Shown: positions 54,832-63,732 of the stretch, in pieces
How positions within the stretch are numbered: the first letter of the stretch is position 1
Layout: each line of letters starts with the position of its first letter
Source: Myxococcus xanthus
Lineage (GTDB): Bacteria; Myxococcota; Myxococcia; Myxococcales; Myxococcaceae
Assembly: GCF_006402735.1 (NCBI RefSeq)
Contig: NZ_CP017174.1
Span: forward strand, 8,102,001 to 8,166,000
Direction: 5' to 3'
DNA: 64,000 nucleotides
Notes under the pieces: generated by a model
Database searches by the model: none
What the model saw: the letters and a program-made list of their open reading frames with translations, nothing else
What the model was told of the DNA's origin: nothing
Program-made: the position numbers and the translations under genes

Positions 54832-55031
54832 ACCCCACCACCCTCTGTCGCCCCGGAGCGGGGCAGGCCGTGGGGGCCTTGCAACGAGCGTGCAGAGGAC
54901 CCTTGTCCACTCATCGACAGAGCAAGCCCCCAACTGACCGAGGTCACCAGTGAATCAGGGGTTCACGGCCGGTAATTCTTCCAGGGTGGGAACCGGGCGT
55001 TTCTCCAGCGCACCCGGCCCCACCTGGACGC

Positions 55032-56096
55032 CTACAGGTACTTCGCCAGCTTGCGAGCCTTGAGCGCCTCCACCACCTTGCGCACGTCCTGGCTCTTGTC
55101 CTTCGGCACCACGAGCACCGCGTCGCCGGAGTCCACCACCACCATGTCGGTGAGGCCCACCACGGACAGCGGGCGCTTGTCGGCCAGCACCACGCAGTTG
55201 TGGCAGTCCACCACCACCGCGAGGTTGCCGGACACCACGTTGCCGTTGGCGTCGGCGGGGCGCACCTCTGGAATCGCCGCGAACGAGCCGACATCCGACC
55301 AGCCGAAGTCACCCGGCAGCACCGCGATGTTGGAGGCCTTCTCCATGACGCCGTAGTCGATGGAGGTGGAGGGCAGCCTGGGGAACACCTTCTTCAGCAC
55401 CGCGCCGAAGGTCCGCTTGCCCGCGGCCTTGCGCAGGGCGTCCAGGCCCTTCTGCATCTCCGGCATGTGCTTCGCGAAGGCCTCCAGGATGACGTCCACG
55501 CGGAAGACGAAGATGCCGCCGTTCCACAGGTAGTCACCGGAGGACATGTAGCCGCGCGCCGTCTCCAGGTCGGGCTTCTCCTTGAAGGCCTGCACCTTGC
55601 GGCCACCGCCCTCCAGCGCCGCACCGACCTGGATGTAGCCGTAGCCCGTCTCCGGGCGCGAGGGCTTGATGCCCAGCGTGACGATGTGCCCCGCCTCCGC
55701 CAGGTCCGCCGCGTCCGCGAGCGTGCGCTTGAAGCCGGGCACGTCCGCCACGTGGTGGTCGGAAGGCAGCACCACCATGACACCCTTGGGGTTGCGCGCG
55801 GCCACCTGCACCGCCGCCAGGGCGATGGCGGGCGCGGTGTTGCGAGCCACCGGCTCCACCAGCAGGTTCGACTTGGGCAGCCCCTTCACCAGCTTCGCCG
55901 CGGCCTTCGCGTGCAGGGGGCCGCAGACGATGAAGGTGTCCTTCACCGAGGCGAGCCCCTTGAGGCGCGCGGACGTGTCGGTGATGAGCGGCAGCTTGGA
56001 AGCCAGCGGCAGGAACTGCTTGGGCCGCGCCTGACGGGACAGCGGCCAGAAACGGGTGCCGGAGCCTCCGGCCATGATGACGGGGTAGAGGGCCAT
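55032..56096 (-). CDS. manC: Mannose-1-phosphate guanylyltransferase
   Basis: A 354-residue nucleotidyltransferase. The GTP-binding signature MAGGSGTRFWPLSRQARPKQF begins at residue 8, with AFKEKPD and WNGGIFVFR further on. It lacks the C-terminal phosphomannose-isomerase domain of the bifunctional enzymes. It converts Man-1-P and GTP to GDP-mannose. The ATG at 56096 gives the usual start; it is divergent from the SGNH/MBOAT genes, with 178 bases between. Confidence 0.94.
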   Translation of the reverse strand: MALYPVIMAGGSGTRFWPLSRQARPKQFLPLASKLPLITDTSARLKGLASVKDTFIVCGPLHAKAAAKLVKGLPKSNLLVEPVARNTAPAIALAAVQVAARNPKGVMVVLPSDHHVADVPGFKRTLADAADLAEAGHIVTLGIKPSRPETGYGYIQVGAALEGGGRKVQAFKEKPDLETARGYMSSGDYLWNGGIFVFRVDVILEAFAKHMPEMQKGLDALRKAAGKRTFGAVLKKVFPRLPSTSIDYGVMEKASNIAVLPGDFGWSDVGSFAAIPEVRPADANGNVVSGNLAVVVDCHNCVVLADKRPLSVVGLTDMVVVDSGDAVLVVPKDKSQDVRKVVEALKARKLAKYL

Positions 56097-56274
56097 TGCG
56101 GGTGTTGTACTCCTGAGGGCCCCAGACCAAGCCGGCGGCCATGGCGGCGCACCATACCGTTTCAGCCTTGCCGGGAAAGAGGGACTGTCGCCTGCCCGCC
56201 CTCCAGACGACGAGGCCAAGAAGGGTGGTGAGAGTTTTGACCCGCCACCAAAAAGCCAGTCTCATGCCGCGCTG

Positions 56275-59022
56275 TTGGACTTCCTCAAGGCCAGATCCAC
56301 CGGGCTGACGCTCATCCTCACCGTCGCACTGGCGTTGGGGCTGTCGCTTGCCCCGGTCCCAGACGCCCTCCGGCCCCTCCCGAGTCTCCAGCGGGGTCCC
56401 CTGCCCGAGAAGCTGGTGGCGCTCGTCCTGCCGACCTCGCTGTCGGGCGGTCGCGCCACACGTCCGCCCGGAGAAGTGATGACGGCGGGTGCGGGCGCGG
56501 CCAAACGCCCGCCGGAAGAGACGGGAGAGGTGGAGGAGCCAGCCGACGCCGGTGCCCTGGTGGCGGAGCCTCTGCCCGCGGTGCCCACGACGCCGGGCAT
56601 CGGCCTGGAGGAACTGAGCGCCCCCACCCTGGCCCGCGCGAAGGACCTGGAGGCCCTGCGCGAGCGCATGGGCTCCCAGCACGTGGACATCGAGCTGAAC
56701 TGCCGCAAGGCGGGGCCAGACGGGAGCTGCCTGGAGGACGGACTGGCGCCCTACACCCGGGCCCTGGCCGAGCTGCGCGAGGACGCACGGCGCACGCCGG
56801 TGCGCGTGGTGCACCTGGGCGACTCGCTGGTGGCCTCCGACCACATCACCGATTTGGTGCGCGACCGGCTCCAGGAGCGCTTCGGCGCGGGCGGCAAGGG
56901 CTTCCTCTTCATCACCCGCCCCGCCAGCGCGGGCCGCTGGACGCGCTCGGGCCGAGGCTCGGACGGCTGGGAAATCGAGCGGCTGGTGGACTCCAAGTGG
57001 CCCCGCGACCGGGTGGGCTGGACGGGCGTGGCCTTCAGCTCGGAGAAGGGCTCCCAGAGCACGCGCTATGACGTAGAGGGCTCGCGCGTGGCGGAGCTCT
57101 TCTTCCTGGCGCAGCCCGCCAGCGGCACCGTGCAGTTCTCCGTGGACGGCAAGCCGCTCCAGCGCATCCACACGCGAGGCTTCTCCAAGAACAAGTCGGA
57201 GGCGGCCTTCGCCCGCGTGACACTGCCGCAGGGCGCGAAGTCGCTGACGCTCACCACGTCCGGCAAGGTGGAGCTGCACGGCATGACGCTGGAGTCGGGC
57301 ACGCCGGGCGTCGTCTACGACACGGTGGGCCTGCTGGGCGGCATGGCGGAGGTGTACCTGCGCGCCCAGCCCGCCGCCTTCCGCGCGCAGCTGCGTCAGC
57401 GCAAGCCGTCCCTGGTGGTGATGATGGTGGGCGGCAACGAGGCCTTCTTCTACTCGCGCGACCGCACCACGCTGGACGAGGTGCGCGCGCAGATAAAGGA
57501 GCTGATGTCTCGCGTGCGCACCAACGTGCCGAACGCCGCGTGCCTGCTGATGGCGCCCATCGACGCGGGCGTGCGCACCATGAGCGGCGAGGTGGTTTCA
57601 CGCCGGGGCACCCGGGAGATTGGCGACATCTACCGCGAGGAGGCCCGCGAGGCCGGCTGCGCCTTCTGGGACGCCTATGCCGCCATGGGCGGCGAGGGCT
57701 CCGCGATGCGCTGGCTCGAGGAAGGGCTGATGCTGGATGACCTCGTCCACCCGCGCGCCCGGGGCTCGGACTTGTTGGGCCACCTCTTCGACCTGTCCCT
57801 CCAACGCGCGTTCGCGAAGAGCCGGGCGCCGCTGGTGGCCGTGGCGGACCCGACCGGCCTGCAGAACGCGGACACCGCGCTGGCGCGCACGTTCGACAAG
57901 CTGAAGCGCCGCGAATCCGGAGAGGCCCTTCGCGTGGGCGTCGCGCAGCTCGGCGGCTCGCACACCGCTTCGCACTACTTCACGGACGTGGTGCGCGAGG
58001 TGCTGACGAAGCGCTTCGGCGACGCGGGCCGAGGCTTCATCGCCGCCGGCAAGGCGTCCCCCCGCCTGGAGCCCGCGGGCGTGACGCGCGCGCTGGAGGG
58101 CGACTGGACCATCGAGGACGCCGCCAAGGACGCGCCTCCTCCCGGAGGCCTGTGGGGCCTGACGGGCATCCGCGCCGTGGGCGGGCCGGGCGCGAAGCTG
58201 CGCATCCAGTTCTGCAAGGAGTGCCCGGAGGCGAAGGAGACCTCGGGCCGGTTGGATTTGTACGCGCTGGACGTGCCGGACGTGCTCGCGCCGGACATCG
58301 CGGTGGACGGCGAGCTGCTGCCGCCGGACGCGCCTCCGCCGGAGCCGTTGACCGAGCCCACCGTGCGCATCCGCTCCTTCCCTGTCACGGGGTCCTCGCA
58401 CACCGTGGAGGTGACGGCGCCGAAGGACGGCAACGTCACGGTGCTGGGGGCGTCCCTGGAATACGACACGCCGGGCGTCGTGTACGACGCGCTGGGCCTT
58501 CCCGGTGCCACGGCCTCGACATTGGGGGCCATGGACGCGGCGGCGGTGGACGCGCAGTTGGCGTCGCGGCGGCCGGACCTGCTCGTGTTCTGGTACGGAA
58601 CCAACGAGGCGGGCCGGTCAGGCCTGGACGCCTCGGCGCTGCGCCGGGACTACGCCGCGATGCTGACGCGGCTGCGCAAGGCCACCAACGCGGAGTGCCT
58701 GGTGATGGGCCCCACGGACCGGCTCACGCAGGACGCCAACGGCCGGTGGAGCGAGGCGCCCTCGCTGGCGTCGGTGCTGAACACGCTGCCGCAGGTGGCG
58801 AAGGACGCGGGGTGCGCGTACTGGTCGACGCGCGCGGCCATGGGCGGAGAGCGCTCCATGCTGCGCTGGCAGCGCGCGCAGCCCGCGCTGGGCCACGCGG
58901 ACGGCGTCCACCTGACACCGGAAGGCTACGCGCGGCTGGCGGGGGCCTTCTCCCGAGAGCTGCTCACCGCGTACGAGGCCCACAAGAAGGCGGGCCCCAC
59001 CTCGCGCGTGGAGGACAACTGA
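56275..59022 (+). CDS. Tandem SGNH-hydrolase-like protein with membrane anchor
   Basis: A 915-residue protein starting at TTG 56275; no ATG or GTG is in frame for a long way, so the start is uncertain. The N-terminal helix (TGLTLILTVALALGLSLA) anchors or exports it. Two SGNH/GDSL-like domains follow: the first (about residues 175-515) has VVHLGDSLVASDH, VGGNEAFFYS and DDLVHPRARG (Asp-x2-His); the second (about 545-905) has QLGGSHTASHYF, FWYGTNEAG and GVHLTPEGYARL. Each contains a smaller Ig-like insert. With the next gene it resembles AlgJ/AlgX/PatB-type periplasmic O-acetyltransferases that act with an MBOAT protein. The second domain has a modified GDS block (GGSH) but keeps Ser. Confidence 0.82.
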   Translation: MDFLKARSTGLTLILTVALALGLSLAPVPDALRPLPSLQRGPLPEKLVALVLPTSLSGGRATRPPGEVMTAGAGAAKRPPEETGEVEEPADAGALVAEPLPAVPTTPGIGLEELSAPTLARAKDLEALRERMGSQHVDIELNCRKAGPDGSCLEDGLAPYTRALAELREDARRTPVRVVHLGDSLVASDHITDLVRDRLQERFGAGGKGFLFITRPASAGRWTRSGRGSDGWEIERLVDSKWPRDRVGWTGVAFSSEKGSQSTRYDVEGSRVAELFFLAQPASGTVQFSVDGKPLQRIHTRGFSKNKSEAAFARVTLPQGAKSLTLTTSGKVELHGMTLESGTPGVVYDTVGLLGGMAEVYLRAQPAAFRAQLRQRKPSLVVMMVGGNEAFFYSRDRTTLDEVRAQIKELMSRVRTNVPNAACLLMAPIDAGVRTMSGEVVSRRGTREIGDIYREEAREAGCAFWDAYAAMGGEGSAMRWLEEGLMLDDLVHPRARGSDLLGHLFDLSLQRAFAKSRAPLVAVADPTGLQNADTALARTFDKLKRRESGEALRVGVAQLGGSHTASHYFTDVVREVLTKRFGDAGRGFIAAGKASPRLEPAGVTRALEGDWTIEDAAKDAPPPGGLWGLTGIRAVGGPGAKLRIQFCKECPEAKETSGRLDLYALDVPDVLAPDIAVDGELLPPDAPPPEPLTEPTVRIRSFPVTGSSHTVEVTAPKDGNVTVLGASLEYDTPGVVYDALGLPGATASTLGAMDAAAVDAQLASRRPDLLVFWYGTNEAGRSGLDASALRRDYAAMLTRLRKATNAECLVMGPTDRLTQDANGRWSEAPSLASVLNTLPQVAKDAGCAYWSTRAAMGGERSMLRWQRAQPALGHADGVHLTPEGYARLAGAFSRELLTAYEAHKKAGPTSRVEDN

Positions 59023-59023
59023 C

Positions 59024-60439
59024 GTGCTGTCGCACAGCGTCCAGTACCTCGTCTTCGTCATCGCGGTGTTCGCCCTGTACTGGGCGGTGCACCGGCACTA
59101 CTGGCCGCGCATCGGCGTGCTGCTGGTGGCCAGCCTCTTCTTCTACGCGGCCTTCACGCCCTTCCCCATCCTCATCTTCCTGGTGGGCGTCACGGTGGAC
59201 CACCTGTGCGTGAAGGGCATGGGCCGCGCGCGGTCGCAGGGGGTCCGCAAGGCGCTCGTCACGGTGTCGGTCGTCTCCAACCTGGGCCTGCTCGCGGGCT
59301 TCAAGTACCTGGAGATGCTGCGACAGACGCTGCTGTCGCTGCTGGCGCCGTGGGGCATCGAAGTCCGCGCCGAGCCCTTCAACCTGCTGATGCCGGTGGG
59401 CCTGTCCTTCTTCGTCTTCCAGGCCATCAGCTACACGGTGGACGTGTACCGGCAGAAGGCGAGCGCGGAGCACTCGTTCATCGAGCACCTGCTGTACCTG
59501 CTCTTCTTCCCGCGCGTGGTGAGTGGCCCCATCGTGCGGGCGTCGGAGCTGATGGTGCACTTCCGCCAGACGCCGAGCCTCACGCCCGAGGCTGGTGGCC
59601 ACGCCCTCTTCCGCATCGCGGTGGGCCTGGTGAAGAAGCTGGTCATCGCGGACGTGCTGGGCGCGGGACTGGTGGACCCCGTCTTCGCCGCGCCAGAGAA
59701 GTACGCCTCCGCGGAGTGCATCGTCGCGGCGGTGGCCTACACCTTCGAGCTCTACTACGACTTCTCGGGGTACTCGGACATCGCGATTGGCGTGGCGGCG
59801 CTGTTTGGCTTCAAGTTCCCGGAGAACTTCAACCGGCCGTACCTGGCGAAGAACATCGGCGAGTTCTGGAACCGGTGGCACCTGAGCCTGTCCACGTGGT
59901 TGCGGGACTACCTGTACCGGCCGCTGGGCGGCAACCGCGTGTCGAAGCCGCGCGTGCTGCTCAACCTGATGACGGTGATGGTGCTGGGCGGCCTGTGGCA
60001 TGGCGCGGACTGGCGCTTCGCCGTCTGGGGCGCGGTGCACGGCGTGGCGCTGTGCGTGTCACGTTGCTGGGAGTGGTCGGTTGGCAAGCCCGAGTCCCCG
60101 GGCATCCCCCGCGTGGCGATGGGCATGCTGACGACATTCACCATCGTCGTGCTGACGCGCGTGGTGTTCCGGGCAGCGGACATGGCGCACGCGGGTGAGT
60201 TCTACGAACGGATGATGGCGGGCGTGCCCGGCATCGCCAACGTGAGCCCGCTGGTGTGGGGCATGCTGGCCGCGGCGGTCTTCTTCCATGCCGTGCCGAT
60301 GAAGCTCTACACGGTGTCGTCGGACCTCTTCGTCCGCATGCCCGTGCCGGTGCGCGCCGCGGTGCTGGTGGTGCTCGGCCTGGGCATCCGCCACCTGTCC
60401 GCGGTGGAGACGCGCCCGTACGTGTACCTGCAGTTCTAG
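59024..60439 (+). CDS. MBOAT family O-acyltransferase (AlgI/DltB-like)
   Basis: A 471-residue polytopic membrane protein from GTG 59024, one base after the SGNH stop. It has the AlgI/DltB motifs: LLMPVGLSFFVFQAISYTVDVYR, LYYDFSGYSDIAIGVAALFGF, WNRWHLSLSTWLRDYLYRPLGG and the catalytic His in GGLWHGADW. Such proteins pass acyl groups across the inner membrane to a periplasmic partner that modifies polysaccharide or wall polymer. The immediately upstream SGNH protein is the obvious partner. Confidence 0.93.
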   Translation: MLSHSVQYLVFVIAVFALYWAVHRHYWPRIGVLLVASLFFYAAFTPFPILIFLVGVTVDHLCVKGMGRARSQGVRKALVTVSVVSNLGLLAGFKYLEMLRQTLLSLLAPWGIEVRAEPFNLLMPVGLSFFVFQAISYTVDVYRQKASAEHSFIEHLLYLLFFPRVVSGPIVRASELMVHFRQTPSLTPEAGGHALFRIAVGLVKKLVIADVLGAGLVDPVFAAPEKYASAECIVAAVAYTFELYYDFSGYSDIAIGVAALFGFKFPENFNRPYLAKNIGEFWNRWHLSLSTWLRDYLYRPLGGNRVSKPRVLLNLMTVMVLGGLWHGADWRFAVWGAVHGVALCVSRCWEWSVGKPESPGIPRVAMGMLTTFTIVVLTRVVFRAADMAHAGEFYERMMAGVPGIANVSPLVWGMLAAAVFFHAVPMKLYTVSSDLFVRMPVPVRAAVLVVLGLGIRHLSAVETRPYVYLQF

Positions 60440-60515
60440 GCGGGTAGACGTACCGTCGGCCCCTTGGCCTCTGCGCTTGGGGGTCGCGCGACAAGTCCCT
60501 GAAAACATTGGGCCT

Positions 60516-60548
60516 TCACGACATTCGCAGGGGTCGTGACGGTTTTTT
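60516..60548 (+). terminator. Rho-independent terminator after the MBOAT gene
   Basis: A 7-bp perfect stem (TCACGAC/GTCGTGA) with a 10-base loop is followed by CGG and six T residues, 77 bases after the MBOAT stop. It is the clearest intrinsic terminator in the window. Confidence 0.75.
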
Positions 60549-60632
60549 CAGCCGCGTGTCGATCCGCGCCGGGCTTATTCGTCGCCATTTTGAACGAGGA
60601 CGCAGCGCCTCCCGAACCGAAAGGAAGAACCG

Positions 60633-61067
60633 ATGCGCGTCATGGTCATTGTGAAGGCGACGAAGGACTCCGAAGCCAATGTGATGCCCGACGAGAAGCT
60701 GATGACCGAGATGGGCAAGTACAACGAGGAGCTGATGAAGGCGGGCGTGCTCCTGGCCGGTGACGGGCTCCACCCGAGCAACAAGGGCAAGCGCATCCGG
60801 TTCGCGGACGGGAAGAAGAGCGTCATCGACGGTCCGTTCGCGGAGACGAAGGAGCTCATCGCCGGCTATTGGCTCTGGCAGGTGAAGTCGATGGACGAGG
60901 CCGTGGAGTGGGCGCGCCGCTGCCCGCCCCCTATGCCCGGAGAGGAGTCGGAGCTCGAGATTCGCCCGGTCTTCGAGGCCGAGGACTTCGGCGCCGAGTT
61001 CACCCCGGAGCTGCGCGCGCAGGAAGAGAAGCTGCGCGCCGAGCTGGAGCAGAAGCAGAAGGCGTAA
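60633..61067 (+). CDS. YciI/DGPF family protein
   Basis: A 144-residue soluble protein of the YCII-related/DGPF group: MRVMVIVKATKDSEAN at the start, GKKSVIDGPFAETKELIAGYWLWQVKSMDEAVEWARRCP with the DGPF signature (about residues 66-105), and an acidic helical tail rich in Glu/Gln/Lys. AAGGAAG lies upstream of the ATG. Members are often found near ECF sigma factors; the biochemical role is poorly defined. Confidence 0.9.
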   Translation: MRVMVIVKATKDSEANVMPDEKLMTEMGKYNEELMKAGVLLAGDGLHPSNKGKRIRFADGKKSVIDGPFAETKELIAGYWLWQVKSMDEAVEWARRCPPPMPGEESELEIRPVFEAEDFGAEFTPELRAQEEKLRAELEQKQKA

Positions 61068-61089
61068 CTCGCGGCGGTGTGAGCTGAGT

Positions 61090-61112
61090 GAGGTCCGGTG
61101 CCTCCGGACCTC
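61090..61112 (+). terminator. Perfect 9-bp hairpin after the YciI gene
   Basis: GAGGTCCGG pairs exactly with CCGGACCTC across a 5-base loop, 22 bases after the YciI stop and 75 bases before the toxin start. It has no U-tract. It may terminate the YciI transcript or insulate the toxin operon. Confidence 0.5.
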
Positions 61113-61187
61113 CTCGGGTCGTCAGAGCCGGGTGCTAATTCCTGACGAGTGCTCCCACGGGTTCGGAGCACACGCCAGGGGGATGAC

Positions 61188-62549
61188 ATGACGTTGCGTG
61201 GAGCAGTGGCTCTGCTCTTGAGCATACTTCTCGTGGGCTGCGCGACACCGCGAGTCGTGCGCCTGGATACGGGACAGGGCGACCCCATCGTCTACATCCC
61301 GCCGAAGAACGCGAAGCCGGTAGAGGTGGACGAAGCCGCGTTCCAGAAGGTGATGACCCGGCTCGTGCTGGACATGCGCTTCTCTCTTCGCGAGGAGGCG
61401 GAGCGTCCACGCGTCCGGCTCGCCTCGTGGGACTCGGAGCCCCGGGGTGCCAGACACGACTACGGCGCCTGGTGCTCCCGCCAGGACAGTCCTGGCGAGT
61501 GCCTCACGCTCCTGGAGGGTGGCTTCTCCTTCCTGGATGCCAACGCCCGCCGGCAGATGGCGCTCGCCTTCGCCTGGGATGGCGTGTGGGAGGGCGTGCA
61601 GGACGCGGTGAAGGAGGTCGTCAACCCGCTCGCGCTCAAGGCAATGCTGACGTCGGCGATGGCCGCGTACATGTTCCTCGTCGTCGCCCCGGAGCCCATT
61701 ACCAAGGTCGTCGCTGTCGCACTGACGACTTTCGTCCTCGCCTACATCGGTGTCGACGCCTTCATGAGCCTCGTGGAGGGCTGGCACCGGCTGTCCGCGG
61801 ACTCTGAACGAGCAGTGTCGTTCAAGGAGTTGGAGGACGCAGGGCACCGCTTCGGCCGAGTCATGGGAGAGAACGGAGCGCGCGTGCTCATCCTCGCGCT
61901 GACGGCGGCGCTGAGTGGTGGGGCCGCGAGCATGGCCTCCAAGGGGCCGACGCTCCCTGGCTTCGCCAGCGCGGCCCTGGCCGCGGAGACACAGGCGGGG
62001 TTCCGACTGTCTGCGGCGATGGCAGGAGGCGTGCGCTCCATTTCCGTGGCTGAAGGGGTCATGACCGTGGGCCTTGCGCCTCACGCGGTCGCCATGACGG
62101 CTCGCGGTCCTGGAAGCGGAGATGCCCCCCGAACTGACGGCACAGCGCCCGCGCAAGTACTCAGCAACCAGCTTCCAGAGCGCCTTCCGAGAGAGCTGGA
62201 ACTCGCGCGGAAGCTTGGGGTCCGACCCGTCAGTGTAGATTCACCCCAGTTTGCACGCTATGCCAACGAGGAACGAGTGAAGTGGGTCATTACTGAAGAG
62301 GGCCACCTGAGAATCGTTCCTCAAACATGGGACACACTCGAAATTGCGCATTCGGTCGCGAGTGGCGGGCGCCCTGTATTAGCTGCTGGTGAAGCGGAAC
62401 TGGCCGTCCATGGAACCAGATACTTCGGTGTTCGAATCACGCCTCATAGTGGGCATTACATGAACGGCGCCGCCAAGGCCGTGAGCGACAGGGTACTGGA
62501 GCTCGGACGGCAAGCATTCGCTCGCCATGGCATCACGTTCCCGCCCTGA
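61188..62549 (+). CDS. SitA5-like polymorphic toxin lipoprotein
   Basis: A 453-residue lipoprotein (lipobox SILLVGC, Cys18). The N-terminal two thirds match what I know of Myxococcus SitA-type toxins: CATPRVVRLDTGQGDPIVYIPP, WCSRQDSPGECLTLLEGG, helices about residues 145-195 and a FKELEDAGHRFGRVMGENGARV block (about 208-229). SitA lipoproteins are passed between sibling cells by TraA/TraB outer-membrane exchange and poison recipients lacking immunity. The C-terminal 130 residues (from about 322) are a separate domain with EIAHSVASGGRPVLAAGEAEL and ITPHSGHYMNG motifs, similar in style to AAGE/SGHY toxin tails of polymorphic toxins; the enzyme activity is unknown. DNA for this part is clearly lower in G+C. 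Confidence 0.78.
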   Translation: MTLRGAVALLLSILLVGCATPRVVRLDTGQGDPIVYIPPKNAKPVEVDEAAFQKVMTRLVLDMRFSLREEAERPRVRLASWDSEPRGARHDYGAWCSRQDSPGECLTLLEGGFSFLDANARRQMALAFAWDGVWEGVQDAVKEVVNPLALKAMLTSAMAAYMFLVVAPEPITKVVAVALTTFVLAYIGVDAFMSLVEGWHRLSADSERAVSFKELEDAGHRFGRVMGENGARVLILALTAALSGGAASMASKGPTLPGFASAALAAETQAGFRLSAAMAGGVRSISVAEGVMTVGLAPHAVAMTARGPGSGDAPRTDGTAPAQVLSNQLPERLPRELELARKLGVRPVSVDSPQFARYANEERVKWVITEEGHLRIVPQTWDTLEIAHSVASGGRPVLAAGEAELAVHGTRYFGVRITPHSGHYMNGAAKAVSDRVLELGRQAFARHGITFPP

Positions 62550-62557
62550 CCAAGGCC

Positions 62558-63106
62558 ATGAAAACGACTCCATCCCTGGTTGAAACCGTCTTGAGGTGGC
62601 CGCTACCGCGATTGAGGGCGTGGCTAGACGGACTCGTTATTGGGGAGCCTGTGGATGGCGAGCACTTCAACTGGGATGTCTTCGCCTTCACCATCGCCGC
62701 GCAGGCCCGTGAAGAACGAAGCCTGGGATGGGCCCACATCGCGCTGCTGGTCTACGGAGCCCTCGCGCAACGTCATTCTGACGAGACCGAATTCTCCATC
62801 AGGCTCTCGGAAATGAACCTGCGATCAGGGATGATTGCCGATTTTGGCGAGCGCGAAGGCGACTTCGTCCTCGACTCCGCCCCCATCGTCGCGTGGGTCC
62901 AGCGCCTGACGACGATGCCTCTGGAAGAGGCCGCCCGATGGATGGCCCTTGAAGACCTCCGCGCCGTCCCCATCGAGAAGCTCCGCGCCATGCGCAGGCT
63001 CAAGCACGCCCTCAAAATCCTGGCCCATGCCCTGCCCAAAACACAGGTGGAGCAGAAGCACCCCGAACTCGTCCCCTGGCTCCAGTTCAGGACCCGACTG
63101 GTCTGA
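62558..63106 (+). CDS. Putative immunity protein (SitI-like) for the upstream toxin
   Basis: A 182-residue soluble, helix-rich protein starting 8 bases after the toxin stop. It shares no recognised domain; visible features are Trp-rich PRLRAWLDGLV and HFNWDVFAFTIAAQ segments and a basic C-terminal part (LRAMRRLKHALKILAHALPK). Position directly downstream of a SitA-like gene, co-orientation, small size and equally low G+C make it the obvious immunity gene, which must be cytoplasmic if the toxin acts there. Assignment is contextual. Confidence 0.7.
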   Translation: MKTTPSLVETVLRWPLPRLRAWLDGLVIGEPVDGEHFNWDVFAFTIAAQAREERSLGWAHIALLVYGALAQRHSDETEFSIRLSEMNLRSGMIADFGEREGDFVLDSAPIVAWVQRLTTMPLEEAARWMALEDLRAVPIEKLRAMRRLKHALKILAHALPKTQVEQKHPELVPWLQFRTRLV

Positions 63107-63120
63107 CGCGGCGGTGCCCG

Positions 63121-63714
63121 CTACCCCACCCCGCCGGGCACCTGCGTCACGTGGTTCAGGAAGTCGCGCAGGATGCGCGCCGTCGCGCCCCAGATGACGT
63201 GCGTCCCATACGTGTAGAAGTACAGGTCCCGCTCCGCCCCCAGGATTTCCTTCTGCTCCACGCGGAGGATGGACGGGTCCAACAGGCCGGACAGCGGCAC
63301 CTCCAGGATGAAGGCCACCTCCTCAGCGCTCGGCTGGTACTTTCCGTCCCCGGGAATCACCCCCACGAAGGGCCGCACCCGGTACTGCGAAATCGTGGGC
63401 ACTTCATCCAGCATGCCCAGCACCCGCACGCCGCGCCGGTCGATGCCCAGCTCCTCTTCCGTCTCGCGCAGCGCCGTGTGCAGGGGCGTGGCGTCCTCCG
63501 GGTCTCTACCCCCGCCCGGGAAGCTGTACTGGTCCGCGTGCGTCCGCAGCGTCGCGGGCCTGCGCGTGAAGAGCACGTGAGGTACGCCGTCCCGCTCGAA
63601 CACCGGCACCAGCACCGAGGCCTCCCGCAAGGCCCACCCCGGCAGGTGCACCTCACGCGCCGGCCGCGAGGACAACCGTGACTCCAGTGCCTGGAACAGC
63701 GACTCCACACTCAC
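63121..63714 (-). CDS. CoA-type Nudix hydrolase (NudL-like)
   Basis: A 197-residue hydrolase. FPGGGRDPEDATPLHTALRETEEELGI carries the Nudix box in the spacing of CoA diphosphatases (FPGG-x-D-P-x-D...ALREx3E), preceded by VLFTRRPATLRTHADQYS, the NuCoA-type motif. It likely cleaves coenzyme A or acyl-CoA to phosphopantetheine derivatives. It follows uppP with 18 bases between on the minus strand. Confidence 0.9.
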   Translation of the reverse strand: MSVESLFQALESRLSSRPAREVHLPGWALREASVLVPVFERDGVPHVLFTRRPATLRTHADQYSFPGGGRDPEDATPLHTALRETEEELGIDRRGVRVLGMLDEVPTISQYRVRPFVGVIPGDGKYQPSAEEVAFILEVPLSGLLDPSILRVEQKEILGAERDLYFYTYGTHVIWGATARILRDFLNHVTQVPGGVG

Positions 63715-63732
63715 GGCCCACGTCCTCTCACG

